Shown here piece by piece: positions 57,730-64,000 of a stretch of 64,000 nucleotides of DNA. Position 1 is the first letter of the stretch; the number at the start of each line of letters is the position of its first letter. The notes beneath the pieces were generated by a model. That model was not told the origin of the DNA. It made no database searches and saw nothing but the letters and a program-made list of their open reading frames with translations. A program made the position numbers and the translations under genes. Origin of the DNA: Pseudomonas bijieensis (GTDB lineage Bacteria > Pseudomonadota > Gammaproteobacteria > Pseudomonadales > Pseudomonadaceae); the NCBI RefSeq assembly GCF_013347965.1, contig NZ_CP048810.1, positions 1,798,001 to 1,862,000 on the forward strand, read 5' to 3'.

Positions 57730-58812
57730 TCACGCAGATACTCCAACACCGCCGCCTGCTCCCCCGAGAACTCGATCCGCCGCCCCCTTCTTTTCCCGCT
57801 GGAACGCGTACATCGGGTCGTAATACTCACGCAACAAGCCTTCGATCCAACCGCGATGCAAGTCGACGGCGCCGCTGCTGGCCTGCTCGGCCAGGGCGGT
57901 TTCCAGGATGTTCATCAAGCGCCGGTGACGGTCGCCGCCCAGGCGTTTGTGGATATTGTCCAGACTTGCCAGCAACCGCTCGGAAAACAGCGAAAAACCT
58001 TCGTCGCCATGCACGGCGACAAACTCCGCACACAGATCGACCACGTAATCGCGCAAGATCCGCTCCACCCGGTGCTCGAGGCTGTCTTCCAGCCAGACCA
58101 TCGGAACCTGCTGCATACGCTGGTACAAGGACAGCGGCAAGGCGCAACTGCCGACTGCACGGCTCTCATCTTCAAGGATAAATTGTTCGATGCCGGCGGC
58201 GCGCTTTTTCAGCACATCCACCGCCAGGCGGTTTTCAAAATCGATGTTGGAAGGCTGGCCGGTGGCGCGTTTGCCGAAGCTCGAACCACGGTGGTTGGCA
58301 TGCCCTTCCAGATCCAGGCTGTTGCCCAACTGACCCAGCACTTCAGTCTTGCCGGTGCCGGTCATGCCGCCCAGCAGCACCAGGTCGCACTGGCTCACCG
58401 CCTGCTCGACAGTCTCCAGCAGGAACGTACGCATGGCCTTGTAGCCACCACCGACCCTGGGGTAGTCAATGCCCGCTTCGTCCTTGAGCCACTGCTGGAC
58501 GATCTGCGAACGCAAGCCTCCGCGAAAGCAATACAGCACACCGTCGGGATGGGCCTTGGCGAACTCGGCCCAGGCCTGGATGCGCTGGGCCTTGGTTTCA
58601 CCGGATACCAGTTGGTGCCCCAGGACAATGGCGGCCTGCTGTCCCTGCTGTTTGTAGCAGGTACCGACGCGTTGCCGTTCGCTGTCGGTCATCAACGGCA
58701 AATTGACCACGCCGGGGAAGGCGCCCTTGATGAATTCGACCGGGGCACGGGTGTCCATCATCGGCCGGTCATTGAGGAAGATGTCGCGGTAATCGGTGAT
58801 GTCATTGGCCAT
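57730..58812 (-). CDS. selU: tRNA 2-selenouridine synthase, C-terminus frameshifted
   Basis: SelU/MnmH replaces sulfur in 2-thiouridine of tRNA wobble positions with selenium from selenophosphate. The N-terminal rhodanese domain has the active Cys in [11 protein letters not shown], and the P-loop domain has [14 protein letters not shown]. As written the protein has 360 aa and ends in low-complexity [11 protein letters not shown]. Removing one C from the CCCCC run at 57783-57787 restores the tail [18 protein letters not shown] and a stop at 57708 (367 aa). So there is one extra base, by mutation or error. The start ATG overlaps the selD stop (TGATG). Confidence 0.93.
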   Translation of the reverse strand: MANDITDYRDIFLNDRPMMDTRAPVEFIKGAFPGVVNLPLMTDSERQRVGTCYKQQGQQAAIVLGHQLVSGETKAQRIQAWAEFAKAHPDGVLYCFRGGLRSQIVQQWLKDEAGIDYPRVGGGYKAMRTFLLETVEQAVSQCDLVLLGGMTGTGKTEVLGQLGNSLDLEGHANHRGSSFGKRATGQPSNIDFENRLAVDVLKKRAAGIEQFILEDESRAVGSCALPLSLYQRMQQVPMVWLEDSLEHRVERILRDYVVDLCAEFVAVHGDEGFSLFSERLLASLDNIHKRLGGDRHRRLMNILETALAEQASSGAVDLHRGWIEGLLREYYDPMYAFQREKKGAADRVLGGAGGGVGVSA

Positions 58813-59846
58813 CAAGACACCTCGACCGCGTAGCTCTGTCGCTCGACCAGTTCGCCGATGGGCTCCAGTGCCAGGCCCAGTTCAGCGGCAACCCGCAGGA
58901 ATTCGCCCTCGCCTTCGGCGGTGACAGCAATCAACAGGCCGCCACTGGTCTGCGGATCGCACAGCACGCGCTTGTGCAGTTCCTGGACCCGACCGACCTT
59001 GCTGGCGTAACTGTCGTAATTGCGTAGCGTACCGCCCGGCACACAACCCAGGTCGAGGTAGTACTCGACGCCCGGCAAACGCGGCACCGCGTCATAGCGG
59101 ATGCGCGCGGTCAGTTGGCTGCCGTCAGCCATTTCCACCAGATGCCCGAGCAGGCCGAAACCGGTGACGTCGGTCATCGCCGTCACACCGTCGAGCTTGC
59201 CAAAGCGGCTGCCGGGTTTGTTGAGGGTGCACATCCAGTCACGGGCCAGGCCAACATCAGCGGCGCGCAGCTTGCCCTTCTTTTCCGCCGTGGTCAGGAT
59301 GCCGATGCCCAGGGGCTTGGTCAGGTACAGGCGGCAACCGGCGGTAGCCGTGTCGTTGCGTTTCATGTGGCGCTTTTGCACCAGCCCTGTGACCGCCAGG
59401 CCGAAAATCGGCTCAGGCGCGTCGATTGAATGTCCGCCAGCCAGGGGGATACCCGCCTCGTCGCACACTGAACGACCACCGCGAATCACTTCCCGGGCAA
59501 TTTCCGGGGCCAATACATTGACTGGCCAACCGAGGATCGCGATAGCCATCAGCGGGTCACCGCCCATGGCGTAGATGTCGCTGATGGCATTGGTGGCGGC
59601 GATGCGACCGAAATCGAACGGGTCATCGACAATCGGCATGAAGAAATCGGTGGTCGAGACCACGCCGCGTTCCTCGTCGATGGCGTATACCGCAGCATCG
59701 TCCCGGGAGGCGTTGCCGACCCACAGCTTGGGGTCAAGGTTCTGCGCACCGCTGCCGGCCAGGATCACTTCCAGCACCTGGGGCGAAATCTTGCAGCCGC
59801 AACCGGCGCCGTGGCTGTACTGGGTCAGGCGAATCGGCTCGCTCAT
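58812..59846 (-). CDS. selD: Selenide, water dikinase (selenophosphate synthetase)
   Basis: This 344-aa enzyme makes selenophosphate from selenide and ATP. The active-site residues are Cys16 and Lys19 in [12 protein letters not shown] (Cys form, not Sec), matching E. coli Cys17 and Lys20. Other blocks are [25 protein letters not shown] and [12 protein letters not shown]. Start ATG 59846 has gagg about seven bases upstream; an ATG six bases earlier would overlap that site. It is followed by selU with overlapping stop and start, a common selenium-tRNA operon. Confidence 0.97.
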   Translation of the reverse strand: MSEPIRLTQYSHGAGCGCKISPQVLEVILAGSGAQNLDPKLWVGNASRDDAAVYAIDEERGVVSTTDFFMPIVDDPFDFGRIAATNAISDIYAMGGDPLMAIAILGWPVNVLAPEIAREVIRGGRSVCDEAGIPLAGGHSIDAPEPIFGLAVTGLVQKRHMKRNDTATAGCRLYLTKPLGIGILTTAEKKGKLRAADVGLARDWMCTLNKPGSRFGKLDGVTAMTDVTGFGLLGHLVEMADGSQLTARIRYDAVPRLPGVEYYLDLGCVPGGTLRNYDSYASKVGRVQELHKRVLCDPQTSGGLLIAVTAEGEGEFLRVAAELGLALEPIGELVERQSYAVEVS

Positions 59847-60058
59847 GGGCATACCTCGTCTCAGTCAATTGGAACGAGTCTACCAGCAACGCCGACGGTC
59901 CTGTGTCGCTGCACGACAGTGCCCCCTTACGCCCTGCCACCTTTTGGTGCCCCTTCAAGGAACCGGGTAACAGGTCGTGCACGACGCCTGACCACAAGGA
60001 CAGGAAAAATGTCCTAAATACATGTTTTTCAAGCCAGTACGAAAAACTGGTACAGGAT

Positions 60059-60074
60059 GTGCAAACGTTTGCGA
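60059..60074 (+). promoter_or_regulatory. PurR/LacI-type operator before the tsx gene
   Basis: gtgcaaacgtttgcga contains the perfect palindrome gcaaacgtttgc (60061-60072). It is almost the E. coli PurR consensus acgcaaacgtttgcgt. It lies about 80 bp before the tsx-like start, within the 308-bp gap 59847-60154, where I see no gene. A LacI-family repressor acting on nucleoside genes is inferred. Confidence 0.65.
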
Positions 60075-60154
60075 AATCACTCGCAACGCCAAAGCGAGTC
60101 GTGTTTTTTCAATCACGGAACCCGGGTTTCGACCCGCACGAACAAGGACTTTCC

Positions 60155-61105
60155 ATGGACTTCAATCCTCGGTGTCACGCCGCGCCCGGCGTATTCGCAG
60201 CCGCTGTGCTACTGACCGCCGTTACCGGATTACTCAGCACCACCAGCCAGGCCCAGACGAGCGAAGTATCCGCCCAAGGTGAGGCGCTCAGCCCTGAAGC
60301 CACTTCCTCGAAAAAAGGTGTCTACCTGTCCGACTGGTACAACCAGGACCTGACGATCATCGGCAGCAAGGACATCAGCTTCGGCCCGCAACCCGTTGAT
60401 GACGTCTATCTGGAATACGAATATTTCGGACGCAAGGGGCCGTTCGAGCTGTATGGCTATATCGACATCCCAAAGATCTTCGACATCGGCAACAGCCACG
60501 ACAAAGGTGTGTGGGATCATGGCTCGCCGGTGTTCATGGAGCATGAACCGCGTATTTCCATCGACTACATGACTGGCCGCAGCCTGGCCATCGGGCCATT
60601 CAAGGAGTGGTATGTGGCGTTCGACTGGATCTACGATCACGGCAGCAATAGCGCCAATCGCGCGAACACCTTGTACAGCGGCCTGGGCACCGACATCGAC
60701 ACCCATTCGCGGGTCAACCTGTCGGCCAACTTCTACGGGCGTTATCAATGGGAAAACTACGGCGCCAGCAATGAATATTCCTGGGATGGCTATCGCGCCC
60801 AACTCAAATATATCGTGCCGATCAGCCAGTTCAGCAACGGCGCCTCGCTGACGTACATCGGTTTTACCAACTTCGATTTCGGTTCAGACCTGCACAAGGA
60901 CAACCCGGCCCGCACCGCCAACGCCACAGTCGCCACCAACGTCTTGCTGTATTCGTTCACGCACCTGCGCTTCACCCTGGTGGGCCGTTACTTTCACAAC
61001 GGCGGCAACTGGCAGGACGGCAGTGAGCTTAACTTTGGCGACGGTAACTTCCGCGCCCGCTCCGATGGGTGGGGATACTACGCGGGTGTCGGCTATCAAT
61101 TCTGA
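60155..61105 (+). CDS. tsx: Nucleoside-specific outer-membrane channel (Tsx/OmpK family)
   Basis: This outer-membrane beta-barrel of 316 aa probably admits nucleosides. The signal region is GVFAAAVLLTAVTGLLSTTSQAQ, within residues 12-34. The mature protein has alternating aromatic strands and family words such as LEYEYFGRKGPFELYGYIDIP and EHEPRISIDYMTG, with a terminal Phe (YYAGVGYQF) as needed for barrel assembly. Start ATG 60155 has aagga at good distance. It is followed 41 bp later by a purine-nucleoside permease gene; the pair is probably one operon under the PurR-like box. Confidence 0.9.
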   Translation: MDFNPRCHAAPGVFAAAVLLTAVTGLLSTTSQAQTSEVSAQGEALSPEATSSKKGVYLSDWYNQDLTIIGSKDISFGPQPVDDVYLEYEYFGRKGPFELYGYIDIPKIFDIGNSHDKGVWDHGSPVFMEHEPRISIDYMTGRSLAIGPFKEWYVAFDWIYDHGSNSANRANTLYSGLGTDIDTHSRVNLSANFYGRYQWENYGASNEYSWDGYRAQLKYIVPISQFSNGASLTYIGFTNFDFGSDLHKDNPARTANATVATNVLLYSFTHLRFTLVGRYFHNGGNWQDGSELNFGDGNFRARSDGWGYYAGVGYQF

Positions 61106-61146
61106 GCCCCTGCTCGCCCTTTTCTAATCCATGGAGGTAACGATTC

Positions 61147-62163
61147 ATGACCAATCGCCTGCTTGCTTCAATCGGTTTGGCCCTGTTCTGCTCGGCCGCC
61201 GGGGCCACACCGCCGCTTCAACCCAAAGTCATGCTGATCACGATGTTCGCTCCCGAGGCGCAGAACTGGATCGAACGCCTGCAACTCAAGAATGAGATCC
61301 GCGTACCAGGGCTGTCCGCCGAGTATCCAACGATCCGCTGCAATGCCGAGCGGGTTTGCCTGCTGATCACCGGCATGGGCCAGACCAACGCCGCGGCCTC
61401 GACACTGGCTCTGGCGCTCTCGCCAGCCGTCGACCTGCGCAAAAGCTATTTCCTGGTAGCTGGGATCGCCGGGATCAACCCGCACCATGGCACCCTCGGT
61501 ACGACTGCCTGGGCCCATTACCTGGTGGAATTCGGCACCCAATGGGAGCTTGATTCGCGCGATGTACCCAAGGATTGGCCCACCGGCTACCTGGGCATCA
61601 ACACCAAGGGGCCGAATGAAAAGCCGCCGCTGGACTACAAGACCGAAGTCTTCGAACTCAACCCGGCCCTGCAAGCCAAGGCATTTGCCCTCAGCCAGAA
61701 AGTGGCCCTGACTGAAAGCAAGGAGTCAGCCGCCTGGCGTTTGAAATATCCGTATGCACCGGCCAACCAGCCACCGGTGGTGACCCGCTGCGACACCCTG
61801 GCCGGCAACACCTGGTTCTCCGGTACGCGCCTGAGCGAACGCGCCGAGGTCTGGACCCGCCTGCTCACGGATAACAAAGGCGTCTACTGCACCACCCAAC
61901 AGGAGGACAACTCCACCTACGAGGCCTTGCTGCGAGCCAGCCGCGAAGGTCGGGTCGATATCAACCGGCTGGCCGTACTGCGGGCCGGGTCCGACTTCGA
62001 TCGTCCCGAACCCGGCGGCAACGAAGTGGACAACCTGCTCAAATACGCTGACCAGGGCGCGTTCGTTCCTGCACTGGAAAACCTCTTCCGCACCGGCAAC
62101 CCGGTGGTGCAGGACATCGTGAAAAACTGGTCGGCGTGGGAAAACGGTGTGCCTGCTTTGTGA
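61147..62163 (+). CDS. Purine nucleoside permease (NUP family), exported
   Basis: This 338-aa protein has a signal peptide of about 20 residues (LLASIGLALFCSAAGATPP). The body matches the NUP family first described in Candida, related to nucleoside phosphorylases: VMLITMFAPEAQNWIERL, LLITGMGQTNAAAS, FLVAGIAGINPHHGTLGT and TTQQEDNSTYEALLRA. Bacterial members are probably periplasmic enzymes or binding proteins rather than permeases. The neighbouring Tsx channel supports a role in nucleoside use. Start ATG 61147 has ggaggt upstream. Confidence 0.92.
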   Translation: MTNRLLASIGLALFCSAAGATPPLQPKVMLITMFAPEAQNWIERLQLKNEIRVPGLSAEYPTIRCNAERVCLLITGMGQTNAAASTLALALSPAVDLRKSYFLVAGIAGINPHHGTLGTTAWAHYLVEFGTQWELDSRDVPKDWPTGYLGINTKGPNEKPPLDYKTEVFELNPALQAKAFALSQKVALTESKESAAWRLKYPYAPANQPPVVTRCDTLAGNTWFSGTRLSERAEVWTRLLTDNKGVYCTTQQEDNSTYEALLRASREGRVDINRLAVLRAGSDFDRPEPGGNEVDNLLKYADQGAFVPALENLFRTGNPVVQDIVKNWSAWENGVPAL

Positions 62164-62200
62164 TCTGTCGAAACTCACACCACAGGAAATGTGCAGGGGT

Positions 62201-62225
62201 GGTGAGCTAGTTTCCATAGCTCACC
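62201..62225 (+). terminator. Hairpin after nucleoside permease gene, possible terminator
   Basis: A perfect 9-bp stem ggtgagcta/tagctcacc with a seven-base loop; no T-tract, so low confidence. Confidence 0.4.
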
Positions 62226-62291
62226 CGATGGAATTTTCCATTCCAGGCAGGATCACTTGAACATCCACCGAGCGTCCCCAGGAGACCGACG

Positions 62292-62573
62292 ATGCACATG
62301 CCCCTTGCTGCCGACAGCACTCACTTCTATTACGGCCTGGACGCGCTACTTGGGCACCAGACCCAAAATGCCACTTGCCAGTTCGACGTCAAACGCTTCG
62401 ACGACGCCGAACCGCCATGGTTCGTACTGCACGTACACCCACCGATGCCGGACGACCTGGATAAAGCCCAGATCGTAGTATTCAGCGCCGAAGGCCGGCA
62501 AACCAGTGGCATCGTCCGAAGCACCGAGCGCCTGGACGATGGCAGCCTGCGACTGAATGTCGAAAGCAACTGA
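62292..62573 (+). CDS. Hypothetical protein (93 aa)
   Basis: This is a small soluble protein with no signal peptide. It is beta-rich and has a WFVLHVHPPMPDDL stretch. Start ATG 62292 follows caggag by about seven bases; ATG 62298 is an alternative. No family is recognised. It converges on the YdcZ-like pair. Confidence 0.72.
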   Translation: MHMPLAADSTHFYYGLDALLGHQTQNATCQFDVKRFDDAEPPWFVLHVHPPMPDDLDKAQIVVFSAEGRQTSGIVRSTERLDDGSLRLNVESN

Positions 62574-62578
62574 GCCCT

Positions 62579-63031
62579 TCAGGCCTGCTGCACACTGCTG
62601 CGATACATGAACACCAGCGCCAAGGCCAGGCAGGCCATGGCCAGGATCCGGCTACCGGACAACCCGATGGCCGGGTTGCCCAGCCAGCCGAAGTTGTCGA
62701 TCAACATACCCATGCCCAATTGCCCGACGATCACCGCCACCGTCGCCACGCCCGTCCCGACCCGCGGCACCGCACCGACCATCACCATCATGTAGACGAC
62801 GCCGAACAACGCACCGCTGAGCTGCCATTTCGGCACATCCAGCAAGGTGACCGCGTGGGCCGGTTCGAAAAATACGATCAGCAACCCGGTGACCACAGCG
62901 CCCACAGCAAAGGTCAGCAGGCTGCTGCGCAGCACACCGACCGTCTGGCCCAGGCGGCCGTTGATAGCCGCCTGGACACTCAGCACCGCACCCGCAGCGA
63001 CCACCACCAGCAATAAAATGAACAGACTCAT
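62579..63031 (-). CDS. YdcZ/DUF606-family membrane protein, second of pair
   Basis: This 150-aa protein has four to five membrane helices and belongs to the DMT-related DUF606 family. Characteristic words are AINGRLGQTVGVLRSSLLTF, VVYMMVMVGAVPRVG and VAVIVGQLGMGMLIDNFGWLG. It lies two bases after the stop of the homologous gene upstream, so the two are coupled and may form a heterodimer, as in paired small multidrug-type transporters. Substrate unknown. Confidence 0.9.
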   Translation of the reverse strand: MSLFILLLVVVAAGAVLSVQAAINGRLGQTVGVLRSSLLTFAVGAVVTGLLIVFFEPAHAVTLLDVPKWQLSGALFGVVYMMVMVGAVPRVGTGVATVAVIVGQLGMGMLIDNFGWLGNPAIGLSGSRILAMACLALALVFMYRSSVQQA

Positions 63032-63033
63032 AT

Positions 63034-63528
63034 TCAACCTCGGGCAATCAGGACAAGGGCTACGACTATCAGTGCCAACGCCAGCCAACGTTCGCCGTTG
63101 ACCCGTTTGCGGCTCGCACCGAACCAGCCGAAATGGTCGATCAAGACACTTTTGCCCACCTGGCCGGAAAGGATCGCGACCATCGTCATGGCGATGCCGA
63201 TGTGGGGCGTGGCGAGCGTCAGCACCACCACGTAGATGGGCCCCAGGAAACCGCCGATCAGTTGCCAGCGTGGCAGTTCATTCAGCGCCGGACCTTGTTG
63301 CCGACCGCTGAGCAGTAACAGCAGGAAGAGAATCGCCGAGCCGACGCCAAAGATGCTCAGGGTGGCCCACAAATGCCCGACCTGGCTCCCAAGCGGCCCC
63401 AGCAGGCCGGCCTCTACCGACAAGCCCATACCGGCCAGGATCACCACGGGCAACAATAGCCAGCGCAAGAACGACCGTGGTTGGGCAGCCGTCACCGGAC
63501 CGGCTTCGTTCAATGAGGAAACCTGCAT
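63034..63528 (-). CDS. YdcZ/DUF606-family membrane protein, first of pair
   Basis: This 164-aa paralogue of the next gene has five membrane helices (FLRWLLLPVVILAGMG; ILFLLLLLSG; IYVVVLTLATPHIG; VAILSGQVGKSVLIDHFGWFG). It has a longer polar N-terminus of about 20 residues. It is coupled to the following gene and divergent from a LysR regulator, which may control the pair. Start ATG 63528. Confidence 0.9.
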   Translation of the reverse strand: MQVSSLNEAGPVTAAQPRSFLRWLLLPVVILAGMGLSVEAGLLGPLGSQVGHLWATLSIFGVGSAILFLLLLLSGRQQGPALNELPRWQLIGGFLGPIYVVVLTLATPHIGIAMTMVAILSGQVGKSVLIDHFGWFGASRKRVNGERWLALALIVVALVLIARG

Positions 63529-63640
63529 GCTCAGAACCTGTTTGGAAAAGGAAGGCCGGCATTATCGGCTGGTGTCCCTGTGCGATAAATGGGAGTATCC
63601 CGACAACACTTTTGCGTAATACGCACAGGACCGCCACCCC

Positions 63641-64000
63641 ATGCACGGCCTCAATGAACTCGGCTTCAAGGCGCTTCGCTTGTTTGTCGCGGTGCTCGAT
63701 CACGGCAGTTTCTCGGAGGTGGCCCGGCGCGAAGGCTTGGCTCCGTCATCGATTTCCCGGCAGATCCAACTGATGGAGCAGGCCCTGAACCAGCAATTGC
63801 TTTACAGGCACACCCGCGCCGTGTCCCCCACCGAAGCCGGCCGCCTACTGGGGCATCATGCTCGGCTGCTACTGGTGCAATTGGAGGAAGCCGAACAAGC
63901 CTTGCAGGAACAGCACAGCGAGCCCTCCGGACTGGTGCGGATCAACGCCCCGGTGGTATTCGGCCAGCGCCACCTGACCCCGTGGCTGGGCCAGTTGTGC
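63641..64000 (+). CDS. LysR-family transcriptional regulator (C-terminus beyond window)
   Basis: The first 120 residues are present. The winged HTH lies at about residues 8-66: FKALRLFVAVLDHGSFSEVARREG, then SSISRQIQLMEQALN and LLYRHTRAVSPTEAG. The co-inducer domain begins near residue 95 (VRINAPVVFGQRHL). It is divergent from the YdcZ-like pair, which it probably regulates. Start ATG 63641 gives a normal LysR N-terminus; no strong ribosome site is visible. Confidence 0.92.
   Translation, partial: MHGLNELGFKALRLFVAVLDHGSFSEVARREGLAPSSISRQIQLMEQALNQQLLYRHTRAVSPTEAGRLLGHHARLLLVQLEEAEQALQEQHSEPSGLVRINAPVVFGQRHLTPWLGQLC

Overview
The window looks like chromosome of a Pseudomonas of the P. fluorescens complex. 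The evidence is high GC with strongly coding-biased frames, many intergenic hairpins of the type tgtgggagcgagcctgctcg (REP/REPIN elements of fluorescent pseudomonads), a Pseudomonas-type metallothionein, a TreS-maltokinase fusion next to GlgE, and a dhcA-dhcB-atoB cluster beside a divergent LysR gene. It is mostly core or lineage-specific chromosome. I see no prophage, integrase, IS transposase, CRISPR array, tRNA or rRNA.

Left part (1-13.7 kb). A Fur-box-controlled cell-surface signalling set (sigma factor, FecR anti-sigma, STN-type TonB receptor cut by the window edge) is followed by a single-domain response regulator divergent from topB, with a near-consensus LexA box between them. Next come glutaminase, small hypothetical genes, a lipoprotein and a ZIP metal transporter. 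A general-stress cluster then holds Mn catalase, a KGG-repeat YciG-like protein, a metallothionein, an unknown 110-aa protein and a YciE/YciF ferritin-like protein.

Middle (13.8-41.6 kb). A Sir2 protein; a frameshifted LysR gene divergent from dhcAB-atoB (dehydrocarnitine/ketone-body CoA transfer and thiolysis); a glucarate module (GntR regulator, permease, dehydratase) with a visible promoter and operator; the GlgE-pathway genes glgE, treS-mak and glgB, making branched alpha-glucan from trehalose; MgtC-like protein; CcoG; a MocR regulator; an AT-richer orphan gene; an SDR; a DyP peroxidase; an AmpC-type beta-lactamase; a TSUP permease and lipoproteins.

Right part (41.9-64 kb). A secreted aldose epimerase, an aldo/keto reductase, DNA polymerase II, a CBS protein, a pqi operon with PqiA split into two genes, a GST, an exported protein made of eleven 13-residue repeats, a DUF1615 lipoprotein, a HemB with the zinc-type cysteine triad behind a 20-bp palindrome, PhzF-like and GST genes, a histidine phosphatase, selD-selU (selU frameshifted near its end), a Tsx/purine-nucleoside-permease pair behind a LacI/PurR-like operator, two YdcZ-family membrane proteins and the start of another LysR gene.

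The two frameshifts (dhcR and selU) both lie in C/G homopolymers and each is repaired by removing one base, so sequencing error is a serious alternative to real mutation. The observations I rate highest are the 39-bp repeat gene, the zinc-type HemB with its palindrome, the LexA box at topB, the YciG-KatN-metallothionein stress cluster and the operator at the nucleoside operon.
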